NCBI RefSeq assembly: GCF_018282095.1
Contig: NZ_CP074126.1
Span: forward strand, 4,315,841-4,379,840
Source: Pseudovibrio brasiliensis
GTDB taxonomy: Bacteria; Pseudomonadota; Alphaproteobacteria; Rhizobiales; Stappiaceae
Length of the DNA stretch: 64,000 bases
Direction: 5' to 3'
Shown: one piece after another, positions 17,523 to 27,799 of the stretch
Numbering within the stretch: the first letter of the stretch is position 1
Layout: each line of letters opens with the position of its first letter
Translations under genes and position numbers: made by a program
The notes under the pieces: model-generated
What the model was told of the DNA's origin: nothing
Databases searched by the model: none
Seen by the model: the letters and a program-made list of their open reading frames with translations, nothing else

Positions 17523-18131
17523 CTAGCCCACAACGCCCTGTAGCACCAGTTTCTGATGCACCTCGATAATCTCATCGATACTAAGGCGTCCGTCGGGACG
17601 ATACCAGAAGCAAACGCCAGTCAGCATGGCGATAATGGCGAAAGCAGCGACTTCCAGATCCACTTTGGGGAACGCACCAGCCTTCACACCATCAGAGAGG
17701 ATGCTGCGCAGGTTCGCCTCGTACTGGCTGCGTTTGGTCACAACATCCGCGCGGTAGTCCTCCCCCAGAGACCGCAGCTCCAGATTCGCAATCACAACAT
17801 CTGCGCGGCGCTCAATGTGATAGCGAATGTGAAACGCAACAAAAGCTTTGAGACGGGAAACCGGATCATCCCCCTTGCCTTCCAACTTCTCCCAGTTCTC
17901 AATCAGGCTCACCATATGCTGGTTCATCAGCGCCTGAAGCAGCTCGTCCTTGCTCTCCACATAACGATAAACAGACCCCGGCTGAACGCCTACCTCAGCC
18001 GCAAGCTGGCGAAGCGTCATCGCCTCAAAGCCCTTGGCTTCAATCAGCTTCTTTGCTGCTGCATAAATCGCAGTTTTTGTATCTGCGCCAACGGAGCCTT
18101 TGGTTCGTGCCACGATCTGAGCCTTTATCAT
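17523..18131 (-). CDS. TetR-family regulator, probable repressor of the liu operon
   Basis: A 202-residue TetR protein. The N-terminal HTH reads TLRQLAAEVGVQPGSVYRYVESKDELL (about residues 39-66), and the C-terminal domain is typical of regulators that bind acyl-CoA thioesters. It is divergent from the isovalerate/leucine degradation genes. A 30-bp near-perfect palindrome sits in the shared intergenic region and is the obvious operator. The layout matches TetR-type (LiuQ-like) control of liu genes known in other proteobacteria; that link is inferred from position. plsY follows closely on the same strand and may be read through. Confidence 0.85.
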   Translation of the reverse strand: MIKAQIVARTKGSVGADTKTAIYAAAKKLIEAKGFEAMTLRQLAAEVGVQPGSVYRYVESKDELLQALMNQHMVSLIENWEKLEGKGDDPVSRLKAFVAFHIRYHIERRADVVIANLELRSLGEDYRADVVTKRSQYEANLRSILSDGVKAGAFPKVDLEVAAFAIIAMLTGVCFWYRPDGRLSIDEIIEVHQKLVLQGVVG

Positions 18132-18250
18132 TCAACATGGGAGACGCAGTGTTTCAGCGCATGCCCGAGCGATGCCTAGCAGTTTTCGAGAAAGAATACG
18201 CAACAGGAAATGCGCCCTAAGGGTTATTGCATAGTAGCTGAGCCCCTGCT

Positions 18251-18280
18251 ATTAATCAAACGAACGTTCGTTTAATTAAT
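18251..18280. promoter_or_regulatory. 30-bp near-perfect palindrome, probable TetR operator
   Basis: The core AAACGAACGTTCGTTT (16 bp, 18258-18273) is a perfect palindrome flanked by ATTAAT on both sides, with a single mismatched pair (C against A) between core and flank. It lies 68 bp upstream of the liuA start and 120 bp upstream of the TetR start. It should serve both divergent promoters. Confidence 0.8.
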
Positions 18281-18347
18281 TTACGATCCACTGGGAAGCT
18301 TGTCAAAGAGCGTGGATCGCAGAGCTTCGGTAGCAGGAGGAAGCGCC

Positions 18348-19511
18348 GTGTTTGACGCTGTAATGAATTTTGGTCTTGGTGAAGATATTGACGCTCTGCG
18401 CGAAACCATTCGCCGTTGGGCACAGGACAAACTCGCACCGCGCGCCGCTGAGATCGACGAGACCAACGAGTTCCCGAATGATCTCTGGAAAGAGATGGGT
18501 GATCTTGGCGTGCTTGGCATGACAGCTGACCCGGAATACGGTGGCACCGGCATGGGCTACCTCGCCCACGTTGTTGCGGTTGAGGAAATCTCCCGCGCGT
18601 CTGCTTCCGTCGGCCTCTCCTACGGCGCACACTCCAACCTGTGTGTGAACCAGATCAACCGTCACGGCACACCTGAGCAAAAGGCAAAGTATCTGCCAAA
18701 GCTCTGCTCCGGCGAGCATGTGGGCTCTCTGGCCATGTCCGAGCCGGGCGCAGGCTCTGACGTTGTTTCCATGAAGCTGCGCGCTGAAAAGCGCAACGAC
18801 CGCTACGTGCTCAACGGCAACAAAATGTGGATCACAAACGGCCCAGACGCCTCTACTCTGGTCGTCTACGCCAAGACCGATCCGGACGCTGGCCCACGCG
18901 GCATGACAGCCTTCCTCATCGAAAAAGGCATGAAAGGTTTCTCCACTGCACAGAAGCTGGACAAACTCGGTATGCGCGGCTCCAACACCTGTGAGCTAGT
19001 GTTTGAAGACTGCGAAGTCCCTTACGAGAACGTCCTTGGCGAAGAAGGCAAAGGCGTAAACGTGCTGATGTCCGGTTTGGACTACGAGCGCGTCGTTCTT
19101 TCCGGCGGCCCACTGGGCATCATGGCAGCAGCGATGGACATCGTAGTGCCTTACATCCACGAGCGTAAGCAGTTCGGCAAGTCCATCGGCGAGTTCCAGC
19201 TGATGCAGGGCAAGATCGCAGACATGTACACCCTGATGAACGCCTCCCGCTCCTACGTGTATGCAGTGGCTGCCGCGTGTGACCGCGGCGAAACCACCCG
19301 TAAGGACTCCGCTGGCTGTATCCTCTACTCCGCAGAGAACGCAACCAAGCTGGCGCTGGAAGCCATCCAGTCCCTCGGCGGCAATGGTTACATCAACGAG
19401 TACCCAACCGGTCGCCTGCTGCGCGATGCGAAACTCTATGAAATCGGCGCTGGCACATCTGAAATCCGCCGCATGCTGATTGGCCGTGAGCTCTTCCAGG
19501 AAACCAAGTAA
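18348..19511 (+). CDS. liuA: Isovaleryl-CoA dehydrogenase
   Basis: A 387-residue FAD-dependent acyl-CoA dehydrogenase that converts isovaleryl-CoA to 3-methylcrotonyl-CoA in leucine catabolism. Signatures are [15 protein letters not shown] (flavin site) and [13 protein letters not shown]. The catalytic Glu is in [16 protein letters not shown], the position used by isovaleryl-CoA dehydrogenase rather than by short/medium-chain enzymes, which supports the assignment. The GTG at 18348 with AGGAGG nine bases upstream is chosen; a TTG 48 bp earlier would add an unusual N-terminal tail. It overlaps the next start by one base (TAATG). Confidence 0.93.
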   Translation: MFDAVMNFGLGEDIDALRETIRRWAQDKLAPRAAEIDETNEFPNDLWKEMGDLGVLGMTADPEYGGTGMGYLAHVVAVEEISRASASVGLSYGAHSNLCVNQINRHGTPEQKAKYLPKLCSGEHVGSLAMSEPGAGSDVVSMKLRAEKRNDRYVLNGNKMWITNGPDASTLVVYAKTDPDAGPRGMTAFLIEKGMKGFSTAQKLDKLGMRGSNTCELVFEDCEVPYENVLGEEGKGVNVLMSGLDYERVVLSGGPLGIMAAAMDIVVPYIHERKQFGKSIGEFQLMQGKIADMYTLMNASRSYVYAVAAACDRGETTRKDSAGCILYSAENATKLALEAIQSLGGNGYINEYPTGRLLRDAKLYEIGAGTSEIRRMLIGRELFQETK

Positions 19512-21118
19512 TGGCTGTCATCAAGTCTCAGGCTGCAACGGGTTCGGAAAGCTACAAGAACAACCGCACCCAGCACCTCGCCGCGATGGATGAGGTCCGC
19601 GCAGCAAGCCAGCAAGCACTGTTAGGCGGGGGCGAAGGCCCTCGCAAACGGCACGTGTCTCGTGGGAAAATCCTCCCGCGCGAGCGCGTTGCCCGTCTGA
19701 TCGATCCAGGTTCTCCATTTCTGGAAGTCGGTCAGTTTGCTGCCCATAACATGTATGAGGGCGCCTCCCCTTCGGCTGGCATTGTCACCGGCATCGGTCG
19801 GGTCAACGGCATCGAATGTATGATTGTTGCCAACGATGCCACGGTTAAGGGCGGCACTTATTATCCGCTGACGGTAAAGAAACACCTCCGCGCCCAAGAA
19901 ATCGCCATGGAGAACAATCTCACATGCATTTACTTGGTGGATTCCGGTGGAGCGAACCTGCCTCAGCAGGATGAAGTGTTCCCGGATAAAGAGCACTTCG
20001 GTCGTATTTTCTACAATCAAGCCAACATGTCTGCAAAAGGCATTCCGCAAATCGCGGTGGTCATGGGCTCCTGTACCGCTGGCGGCGCATACGTGCCGGC
20101 CATGTGCGATGAGACCATCATCGTGAAAGAGCAAGGCACCATCTTCCTCGCCGGTCCTCCACTGGTGAAAGCCGCCACGGGCGAAGTGGTTTCTGCTGAA
20201 GATCTGGGCGGCGGGGATGTTCACACCCGCCTCTCCGGTGTGGCAGACCACTTGGCCCGTGACGACGCTCATGCGCTGGCACTGGCCCGTCAGGCCGTGT
20301 CCAACCTCAACCGCCGCAAGCCGGACCAGCTTCTGCTGCAAACGCCGGAAGATCCGCTCTACGACCCGGAAGAAATCCTCGGCGTTGTCCCGGCTGACCT
20401 GAAAACCCCATACGATGTGCGCGAAGTGATCGCTCGCGTGGTAGACGGTTCCCGCTTCGACGAGTTCAAAGCCCGCTACGGCACCACGCTCGTCACCGGT
20501 TTTGCGCACATTCACGGCATGCCAGTCGGCATCATCGCCAACAACGGCATCCTGTTCTCCGAAGCTGCCCTGAAAGGCGCGCACTTCGTTGAACTGTGCT
20601 GCCAGCGCAAAATCCCGCTGGTCTTCCTGCAAAACATCACCGGCTTCATGGTCGGGCAGAGGTATGAGGCAGGCGGCATCGCAAAAGACGGCGCTAAGCT
20701 GGTAACAGCCGTGGCATGTGCCAAAGTTCCAAAGATCACCATGCTCATCGGCGGTTCCTTCGGCGCTGGCAACTACGGCATGTGTGGCCGCGCCTACTCT
20801 CCGCGCATGCTCTGGACATGGCCAAGCTCCCGCATCTCCGTCATGGGTGGCCCGCAGGCTGCTGGCGTGCTGGCAACTGTGCGTCGTGATGGCATTGAGC
20901 GTAAAGGCGGCACATGGTCAACAGAAGAGGAAGCAACCTTCAAACAGCCGATCATCGATCAGTTTGAAGAGCAAGGGCACCCGCTCTACGCTTCCGCTCG
21001 CCTCTGGGATGATGGCATTGTCGACCCGCGCAAAACCCGCGACGTGCTGGCTCTTTCCATCGCTGCAACCCTCAACGCACCAATCGAAGACACGCCATTC
21101 GGCGTCTTCCGCATGTAA
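19511..21118 (+). CDS. liuB: Methylcrotonyl-CoA carboxylase, carboxyltransferase (beta) subunit
   Basis: A 535-residue carboxyltransferase with the two crotonase-like halves of acyl-CoA carboxylase beta subunits (about 40-280 and 290-530). Segments such as [19 protein letters not shown] and [15 protein letters not shown] are characteristic of the methylcrotonyl-CoA enzyme. It transfers carboxyl from biotin to 3-methylcrotonyl-CoA. The start overlaps the liuA stop, and liuD follows 12 bp later, so subunits are made together. Confidence 0.93.
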   Translation: MAVIKSQAATGSESYKNNRTQHLAAMDEVRAASQQALLGGGEGPRKRHVSRGKILPRERVARLIDPGSPFLEVGQFAAHNMYEGASPSAGIVTGIGRVNGIECMIVANDATVKGGTYYPLTVKKHLRAQEIAMENNLTCIYLVDSGGANLPQQDEVFPDKEHFGRIFYNQANMSAKGIPQIAVVMGSCTAGGAYVPAMCDETIIVKEQGTIFLAGPPLVKAATGEVVSAEDLGGGDVHTRLSGVADHLARDDAHALALARQAVSNLNRRKPDQLLLQTPEDPLYDPEEILGVVPADLKTPYDVREVIARVVDGSRFDEFKARYGTTLVTGFAHIHGMPVGIIANNGILFSEAALKGAHFVELCCQRKIPLVFLQNITGFMVGQRYEAGGIAKDGAKLVTAVACAKVPKITMLIGGSFGAGNYGMCGRAYSPRMLWTWPSSRISVMGGPQAAGVLATVRRDGIERKGGTWSTEEEATFKQPIIDQFEEQGHPLYASARLWDDGIVDPRKTRDVLALSIAATLNAPIEDTPFGVFRM

Positions 21119-21130
21119 GGGGGCAGCATA

Positions 21131-23119
21131 ATGTTCAAGAAAATCCTTATTGCCAACCGCGGTGAAATTGCTTGCCGTGTTGCAAAGTCTGCAAAAGCCC
21201 TCGGCATCAAAGTTGTGGCCGTCTACTCAGACGCCGACCGCGACGCCCGTCATGTGCAAATGGCAGATGAAGCTTACCGCCTCGGCCCAGCGCCAGTGGC
21301 AGAAAGCTACCTCAATATTCCTGAGCTGCTCGCAGCAGCTAAGACCAGTGGTGCAGACGCCATCCATCCGGGCTACGGTTTCCTTTCAGAAAACCCAGAG
21401 TTCGTGGAAGCGGTTGAAGCAGCTGGCCTCGTCTTCATCGGCCCACCAGCGGACGCAATCCGCGCAATGGGCCTGAAAGACGCTGCAAAGAAGCTGATGG
21501 AAGAATCCGGCGTTCCTGTCGTGCCTGGCTACCATGGTGACAACCAAGACGGCGAGTTCCTGAAAGCGGAGGCTGAAAAGATCGGCTATCCGGTTCTCAT
21601 CAAAGCCCGCGCAGGGGGTGGCGGTAAAGGCATGCGCCGCGTTGACGACCCGGCAAACTTCATCGAAGCGCTGGAAGGCGCTCAGCGTGAAGGCCAGTCC
21701 AGCTTTGGCGATCCACGCGTGCTCATCGAGAAGTACATCCTGTCCCCTCGCCACATCGAGGTTCAGGTCTTCTGTGATGGCCATGGCAACGCTGTTCACC
21801 TGTTCGAGCGCGACTGCTCCCTGCAGCGTCGCCACCAGAAGGTGATCGAAGAAGCTCCTGCCCCCGGCATGACTGAAGAGATGCGCAACGCCATGGGCGA
21901 AGCTGCTGTGAAAGCTGCTCAGGCCGTGGGTTATGAAGGGGCTGGTACTGTTGAGTTCATCGTTGATGGCTCTGATGGTCTGCGTCCTGACCGCTTCTGG
22001 TTCATGGAAATGAACACCCGCTTGCAGGTGGAACACCCTGTGACCGAGGCCATCACCGGTCAAGATCTGGTCAACTGGCAGCTCTCCGTAGCAGCTGGTG
22101 GCACTCTGCCTCTGATGCAGGACGAGCTCACAATCTTCGGCCACGCATTCGAGGCACGTATCTACGCTGAGGATGCAGAAGCAGGCTTCCTGCCAGCAAC
22201 CGGAACGCTGAACGAGCTAAAGCTGCCAGAACTGTTTGCCCGCATCGATAGCGGCGTACGCAAAGGTGACACGATCACCCCTTACTACGATCCAATGATC
22301 GCAAAGGTGATTTGCCACGGCGAAACCCGTGAAGCTGCTCTAGCCAAGATGTCTCTGGCATTGGAAAAGAGCCACGCAGTCGGCTGCACCACCAACATCA
22401 CCTTCCTGCACCGCCTGTGTAATCACGAGGGCTTTGCAAAAGGTGAGATGGACACGGGCCTTATTGACCGTGAACTGGAAGCTCTCACCAAGCCGACAGC
22501 ACCAACCAAGCACGCGTTCGCAATGGCCGCTCTCATCGAGCTCGGCTTTGCAACTGAGACTGCCGTGGTCGACGATGATCCATGGGTAAGCCTCACCGGT
22601 TGGCGTCATTGGACCGCAGCAAAACAGTTCGCACACCTCTCATGGCGTGATGAAGTCACTGAGGTCGTTGCAAGCCGTCATCATGATGGCAGCCTGACCG
22701 TGACAGTTGATGGTGAGACGTTCGATCTGCAGATCCTCTCCGTAGATAACAACCACATGCGGGTGGACTTCTCCGGTCAGATCACCTCTGCAGATTTCTT
22801 CGTCGAAGACACCAGCCTCACATTGTTCTCTGATGGTGTGACATGGCGCTTTGACCTGCCGGATCATCTGGCAGAACAGGACGACAGTGCAGCATCAGGC
22901 AATGCAATCACCTCTCCAATGCCGGGCCTCGTGCGAGCAGTAAACTGCAAGCCGGGTGATAAGGTATCTGAGGGCGACACCCTGATCGTCACTGAAGCCA
23001 TGAAGATGGAACACTCGCTTAAAGCACCACGTGATGGTGTGGTAGCAGAAGTGATGGCAAACGCAGGTGACCAGGTGGAAGAAGGCGTTATACTCCTCAC
23101 GCTTGAGGAGGAGGAATAA
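21131..23119 (+). CDS. liuD: Methylcrotonyl-CoA carboxylase, biotin-containing (alpha) subunit
   Basis: A 662-residue biotin carboxylase fused to a biotin carrier domain. The N-terminal 450 residues show the ATP-grasp biotin carboxylase (KILIANRGEIACRV, KARAGGGGKGMR, EMNTRLQVEHPVTE). A middle domain of about 120 residues is specific to acyl-CoA carboxylase alpha subunits. The C-terminal biotinyl domain carries TEAMKMEH with the biotin lysine. Together with LiuB it makes 3-methylglutaconyl-CoA. It is separated from the next gene by only 3 bp. Confidence 0.94.
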   Translation: MFKKILIANRGEIACRVAKSAKALGIKVVAVYSDADRDARHVQMADEAYRLGPAPVAESYLNIPELLAAAKTSGADAIHPGYGFLSENPEFVEAVEAAGLVFIGPPADAIRAMGLKDAAKKLMEESGVPVVPGYHGDNQDGEFLKAEAEKIGYPVLIKARAGGGGKGMRRVDDPANFIEALEGAQREGQSSFGDPRVLIEKYILSPRHIEVQVFCDGHGNAVHLFERDCSLQRRHQKVIEEAPAPGMTEEMRNAMGEAAVKAAQAVGYEGAGTVEFIVDGSDGLRPDRFWFMEMNTRLQVEHPVTEAITGQDLVNWQLSVAAGGTLPLMQDELTIFGHAFEARIYAEDAEAGFLPATGTLNELKLPELFARIDSGVRKGDTITPYYDPMIAKVICHGETREAALAKMSLALEKSHAVGCTTNITFLHRLCNHEGFAKGEMDTGLIDRELEALTKPTAPTKHAFAMAALIELGFATETAVVDDDPWVSLTGWRHWTAAKQFAHLSWRDEVTEVVASRHHDGSLTVTVDGETFDLQILSVDNNHMRVDFSGQITSADFFVEDTSLTLFSDGVTWRFDLPDHLAEQDDSAASGNAITSPMPGLVRAVNCKPGDKVSEGDTLIVTEAMKMEHSLKAPRDGVVAEVMANAGDQVEEGVILLTLEEEE

Positions 23120-23122
23120 CCG

Positions 23123-24754
23123 TTGTTGCCATCTGCGAATACCTATGAGGAACTCCGAGAAAAGTTTCAGTGGGACATCCCGGAGTTCTTCAACATTGGC
23201 GTAGATATCTGTGACAAGTGGGCGGACAAACATGCCGCCCGCGAAGCACTCATCTTCGCTGAAGAAGAAGGGCCAACAACCACCTACACATTCGGTGACT
23301 TGAAAAAGCTGAGCAATCAGCTGGCCAACCTGCTCGTTTCACAAGGCATCAATCGCGGTGATCGTGTTGGCATCCTGTTGCCGCAAGCACCAGAAACAGC
23401 CTTCTCCCATATCGCAATTCACAAGCTCGGTGGCATCTCCATTCCGCTCTTCTCCCTGTTTGGCGAAGAAGCACTGGAGTACCGACTGGGTAACTCCGGC
23501 GCCAAAGCTCTCATCACCAACAATGCAGGTGCTGAGAAGCTCGCAAAAATCCGCAGCAGCCTGCCGGAGCTTGAACTGATCCTGAACATTGAAGGCACTG
23601 ACTTCGGCACCCGCTCACTCCATGCTGAAATGGCAGAGCAGAGCCATGACTTCACACCGGTGAAGACGAAGGCCGAAGATCCAGCCATTATCATCTACAC
23701 CTCCGGCACCACAGGCCAGCCGAAAGGCGCGTTGCACGCACACCGCACACTGCTCGGCCACCTGCCCGGCGTAGAGATGCCGCACAACATGTTCCCGAAG
23801 GAGGGTGACCGTTTCTGGACGCCTGCGGATTGGGCATGGATTGGCGGTTTGATTGATGTTCTCCTGCCGAGCCTGCACCACGGCGTTACAGTCGTCGCCT
23901 GTCGCTTTAAGAAGTTCAGCGGTGAAGCAGCTTTCCAGCTGATGCAGGATCTGAAAATTCGCAATGCCTTCATCCCACCAACCGCGTTGAAGATGATGCG
24001 GCAGGTTGAGAACCCGTCGGATCGCTGGAACTATTCCCTCCGCTCCCTCGGCAGTGGCGGCGAGGCTCTTGGCGCTGAACTGATCCAATGGGGCCGCGAT
24101 ACATTTGGCCTGACAATCAGCGAGTTTTACGGACAGACCGAGTGCAATCTGGTTGTTTCCACCTGCGCAGAGTTGATGGAAACCCGTCCAGGTGTCACCG
24201 GCAAAGCCGTACCGGGCTTTGATGTGCAGATTGTAGACGATAACGGCACCATTCTGGAAACCGGTCAGCTCGGCAACATCGGCGTTCGCGCTCCAAACCC
24301 TATTATGTTCCTGCAGTACTGGAACAACCCGGAAGCCACAAAGAAGAAGTTCTCCGGCGACTTCCTCATCACGGGCGATAAAGGCGTGATGGATAAGGAC
24401 GGCTGGATCCAGTTTGTAGGCCGCGATGATGATGTCATTACGTCTTCCGGCTATCGCATTGGCCCGGGTGAGATTGAAGACTGCTTGCTGAAACACGACG
24501 CTGTCGCCATGGCAGGTGTAATCGGCAAGCCGGACAAACTGCGGACCGAGATCGTCAAAGCCTACATTGTGCTCAAGGAAGGCATTGAGCCCTCTGATGA
24601 ACTCGCCAAAGAACTTTCTGAGTTCGTTAAGCAGCGTCTGGCTGCCCATGAATATCCAAGAGAACTGGAATTTGTCGAAGCCCTGCCAATGACAACAACC
24701 GGTAAGGTGATCCGCAGAGAACTTCGTGCCCGCGCTATCGACGAGGAGGTTTGA
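23123..24754 (+). CDS. AMP-forming acyl-CoA synthetase
   Basis: A 543-residue ANL-superfamily adenylating enzyme. The phosphate loop is YTSGTTGQPKGALH, the aromatic motif FYGQTE, the hinge region GDKGVMDKDGWIQFVGRDDD, and the C-terminal catalytic lysine is in TTTGKVIRREL. It is in the liu operon between liuD and liuE, so a branched short-chain acid or acetoacetate is a likely substrate. The N-terminus lacks the long extension of classical acetoacetyl-CoA synthetases and is closer to acetyl-/medium-chain acyl-CoA synthetases. The start is TTG, with GGAGGAGGAA just upstream inside the end of liuD. Confidence 0.88.
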   Translation: MLPSANTYEELREKFQWDIPEFFNIGVDICDKWADKHAAREALIFAEEEGPTTTYTFGDLKKLSNQLANLLVSQGINRGDRVGILLPQAPETAFSHIAIHKLGGISIPLFSLFGEEALEYRLGNSGAKALITNNAGAEKLAKIRSSLPELELILNIEGTDFGTRSLHAEMAEQSHDFTPVKTKAEDPAIIIYTSGTTGQPKGALHAHRTLLGHLPGVEMPHNMFPKEGDRFWTPADWAWIGGLIDVLLPSLHHGVTVVACRFKKFSGEAAFQLMQDLKIRNAFIPPTALKMMRQVENPSDRWNYSLRSLGSGGEALGAELIQWGRDTFGLTISEFYGQTECNLVVSTCAELMETRPGVTGKAVPGFDVQIVDDNGTILETGQLGNIGVRAPNPIMFLQYWNNPEATKKKFSGDFLITGDKGVMDKDGWIQFVGRDDDVITSSGYRIGPGEIEDCLLKHDAVAMAGVIGKPDKLRTEIVKAYIVLKEGIEPSDELAKELSEFVKQRLAAHEYPRELEFVEALPMTTTGKVIRRELRARAIDEEV

Positions 24755-24760
24755 TCAGCG

Positions 24761-25624
24761 ATGAGCAAGAAACTAAACATTTTTGAAATGGGTCCACGCG
24801 ATGGCCTGCAAAATGAAAAAACGCTGATCCCGACAGCAAACAAAATCGAACTGATCAATCGCCTTTCCGAATGCGGGTTTGAGAAGATCGAAACATCCAG
24901 CTTCGTTTCTCCTAAATGGGTGCCTCAAATGGCGGATGCTGCAGAAGTGTTTGCAGGCATCAGCCGCAAGCCCGGCATTCGCTACACCGCACTGACGCCA
25001 AACATCAAAGGCTACGAGCGTGCTAAAGCATCCGGTGCGGATGAAGTTGCAATCTTCGCATCTGCGTCTGAGGGTTTCTCTCAAAAGAACATCAACTGTT
25101 CCATTGAAGAGAGCTTCGAGCGGTTCGCTCCAATCGTGGAAGCCGCAAAAGCGGACGGCATTCCGGTTCGAGGTTACGTCTCCTGCGTTGTCGAGTGCCC
25201 ATATGATGGCCCGACACCGGTTGAGAACACTGCCATGGTTTCCGAACGCTTGCTGCAGATGGGCTGCTACGAGGTATCCCTCGGCGACACCATCGGGGCT
25301 GCAACTCCGGAAACAACCGAAGCCATGCTGGATGCAGTGCTGAAGGTTGTTCCGGTAGAGCAGCTTGCCGGCCATTTCCACGACACTAAGGATCTTGCTC
25401 TGGCCAACATCATGTCCAGCATCAAGATGGGCCTGCGGACATTTGACTCCGCAATCGGTGGCTTGGGCGGATGCCCTTATGCTCCGGGCGCCAAAGGCAA
25501 CGTCAGCACACTGGCAGTCGCAAAAATGGCGAAACTTCTGGACTACGACACCGGTCTGGACATCGAAAAGCTGGAACAAACGCAAGAGTTCATTCTCTCC
25601 ATTAAAGAGGCAGCCGCCGCATGA
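24761..25624 (+). CDS. liuE: Hydroxymethylglutaryl-CoA lyase
   Basis: A 287-residue TIM-barrel lyase that splits HMG-CoA into acetyl-CoA and acetoacetate, the last step of leucine breakdown. Diagnostic segments are EMGPRDGLQNE with the catalytic Arg-Asp, the metal-binding GHFHDTKDL near 205, and the C-terminal GLGGCPYAPGAKGN with the catalytic Cys. Length is typical of bacterial enzymes. Its stop overlaps the liuC start (ATGA). Confidence 0.94.
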   Translation: MSKKLNIFEMGPRDGLQNEKTLIPTANKIELINRLSECGFEKIETSSFVSPKWVPQMADAAEVFAGISRKPGIRYTALTPNIKGYERAKASGADEVAIFASASEGFSQKNINCSIEESFERFAPIVEAAKADGIPVRGYVSCVVECPYDGPTPVENTAMVSERLLQMGCYEVSLGDTIGAATPETTEAMLDAVLKVVPVEQLAGHFHDTKDLALANIMSSIKMGLRTFDSAIGGLGGCPYAPGAKGNVSTLAVAKMAKLLDYDTGLDIEKLEQTQEFILSIKEAAAA

Positions 25625-26406
25625 CCTTTGAGAACATTCGCATCGAGAAAGCCGAAAACGGCATCACCACTCTCTGGCTGGCACGTTCTGAAAAGCACAA
25701 CGCCATGAATGCTGAAATGATGGACGAACTTGCAGCAGCAGCCGAAGAGCTGGACAACTGCGAGCAGACCCGCGCTGTCATTCTGGCAGCAGATGGTGAA
25801 ACCTTCTGCGCTGGCGGCGACCTCAAATGGATGCAGGCACAGGCTGAGAAGGACCGCATCGGTAAGATGCAGGAAGCCAACCGTCTGGCAGGCATGCTCA
25901 AACGCCTCGACAGCATGAAAAAGCCTCTAATCGCCCGCGTCCACGGCCCAGCCTACGGCGGCGGCGTTGGCATGCTCAGTGTGTGTGATCTGGTGGTCGC
26001 AGCCGACAACACCAAGTTCGCCCTCACTGAAACCCGCCTCGGCCTGATCCCTGCAACCATCGGCCCGTATGTTGTACGCCGTCTGGGTGAAGGTCATGCC
26101 CGTCAGGTATTCATGAACGCCCGCCCATTTGGTGCTGAAAGAGCTCATCATCTGGGTCTGGTTTCACTGGTGACAACAGCGGAAGACCTGCACGCAGTAA
26201 CGCAGAAAGAAGCAGAAGCTTATCTGAACTGCGCACCGGGCGCAGTTGCCGATGCGAAAGCACTTTGCCAGAACTTAGCACGCATGCCAGTAGAAAATCA
26301 GATTGACTACACAGCAAATGCCCTAGCGGACAGATGGGAAACCACTGAAGCTCAGGCTGGAATTTCTGCTTTCTTTGCTAAAGAAACACCACCGTGGCGT
26401 AAATAA
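25621..26406 (+). CDS. liuC: 3-methylglutaconyl-CoA hydratase
   Basis: A 261-residue crotonase-fold hydratase that turns 3-methylglutaconyl-CoA into HMG-CoA. ETFCAGGDLKWM forms the oxyanion-hole segment. HGPAYGGGVGMLS with Gly at the first Glu position and LTETRLGLIPA with a retained Glu at the second is the pattern I associate with bacterial LiuC. It ends the liu operon. No clear terminator hairpin is seen in the 108 bp before the MFS gene. Confidence 0.9.
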   Translation: MTFENIRIEKAENGITTLWLARSEKHNAMNAEMMDELAAAAEELDNCEQTRAVILAADGETFCAGGDLKWMQAQAEKDRIGKMQEANRLAGMLKRLDSMKKPLIARVHGPAYGGGVGMLSVCDLVVAADNTKFALTETRLGLIPATIGPYVVRRLGEGHARQVFMNARPFGAERAHHLGLVSLVTTAEDLHAVTQKEAEAYLNCAPGAVADAKALCQNLARMPVENQIDYTANALADRWETTEAQAGISAFFAKETPPWRK

Positions 26407-26514
26407 ATCTTCATGACAACTGTTTGACCTGCGGCATATGCACAAATGCTGAGTTTTTTCTTTACTTGCTGGAGCGCTTTGTTACATAGCATTTAGCGAA
26501 AAAACGAGAAAAGA

Positions 26515-27795
26515 ATGCTGCCGGCACTGCAAGCTATCAGGTCAAAACAGGATTTTCATACCCTTGTCTTCATTGCAGGGACTGTTTTGCTGAACGCGAT
26601 TGGTGCTGGCTTGATCATTCCAGTGACCCCGGCATTGGTCGCAGAACTCAGCCAGACCACCATTGCAGACGCAGCCCTTTGGGGTGGCTACATCGCAGCA
26701 AGCTACGCTGCCATGCAGTTCCTCTTCGGCCCTGCCGTTGGTGCAATTTCAGACCGATTTGGCCGTCGCCCAGTGCTGCTGATCTCGCTGGCTGTCCTGA
26801 CAATCGACTACCTGATCATGACCTTCGCAGGCTCGCTCTGGGTCTTGTTCATTGGCAGACTACTCGCCGGAGTGGCCAGCGCCACCTACGCCACCGCTTA
26901 CGCAGCCGTCTCCGACATCTCCCACAACGGCAAACGCGCCACCCGCTTCGGCATGGTCGGTGCAGCCATCGGCTTCGGCTTTGTGATCGGCCCTGTCATC
27001 GGCGGCACTCTCGCCCTTTTCGGCATCCGCGTTCCATTCTACATCTCAGCAATCCTGATCGCCATCACCTTCGTCTACGGCCTGTTTTATATGCCGGAAA
27101 CTCTGCCAAAAGCAGCAAGAAAAGCCATCCGCTGGCGCAGAGCTAACCCTATTGGCGCAGCCATGGACATCGCGCAGTCATCAGTGCTGATGTGGCTGTT
27201 CATCGCCCTTTTCCTGTTTGAAATGGCAAACTTCGTGTACCCGGCCATCTGGCCCTACTACACCATCGAAGCCTTCCACTGGACCACCGCACAGGTCGGC
27301 CTCTCACTCGCCATTGTCGGTATAGGCTTCTCCAGCGTCAAAGGCGGCCTCATCCGCTGGATCATCCCTCGCAAAGGGGAAGCCAAAACGGTTCTCTACG
27401 GCTTCTTCTTCGCTGTAATCGCCCTGTTGGGCTTTGCTTTCGCACCCAACACACTCACCGTCATCCTGCTGCTTCCACCAGCAGCGCTTGGTGCCATGAT
27501 CCCACCTGCTATGATCGCGCTGATGAGTCACCATGTCTCTCAGGACAAACAGGGCCGTCTGCAAGGTGCACTGACCAGCATCATCGGCCTCACACTGGTG
27601 CTCTCTACACTGATGATGACCCAGCTCTTCACCTACTACACAGCTGATGGAGCAGAGCTTTATTACCCTGGCGCACCGTTCCTGCTCGCAGCCACATTCA
27701 TGGTGCTCGCCATCGGTCCATTCCTGATCGGCTTGAAGAAAATCAGCGGCAACTCCCAACCCGTTGCCCTGCCAGAAAGCACACTCGCAGAGTAA
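26515..27795 (+). CDS. MFS transporter, TetA/TCR-like drug:proton antiporter family
   Basis: A 426-residue integral membrane protein with 12 predicted helices. Motif A is GAISDRFGRRPVLL between helices 2 and 3, and a drug-antiporter-type GFVIGPVIGGTLALFGIRVPF follows helix 5. This arrangement is typical of the TetA (DHA1/2) exporters. It follows the liu operon by 108 bp and ends 4 bp from the convergent isochorismatase-fold gene. It probably exports a drug or metabolite by proton exchange; the substrate is unknown. Confidence 0.88.
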   Translation: MLPALQAIRSKQDFHTLVFIAGTVLLNAIGAGLIIPVTPALVAELSQTTIADAALWGGYIAASYAAMQFLFGPAVGAISDRFGRRPVLLISLAVLTIDYLIMTFAGSLWVLFIGRLLAGVASATYATAYAAVSDISHNGKRATRFGMVGAAIGFGFVIGPVIGGTLALFGIRVPFYISAILIAITFVYGLFYMPETLPKAARKAIRWRRANPIGAAMDIAQSSVLMWLFIALFLFEMANFVYPAIWPYYTIEAFHWTTAQVGLSLAIVGIGFSSVKGGLIRWIIPRKGEAKTVLYGFFFAVIALLGFAFAPNTLTVILLLPPAALGAMIPPAMIALMSHHVSQDKQGRLQGALTSIIGLTLVLSTLMMTQLFTYYTADGAELYYPGAPFLLAATFMVLAIGPFLIGLKKISGNSQPVALPESTLAE

Positions 27796-27799
27796 CCCC

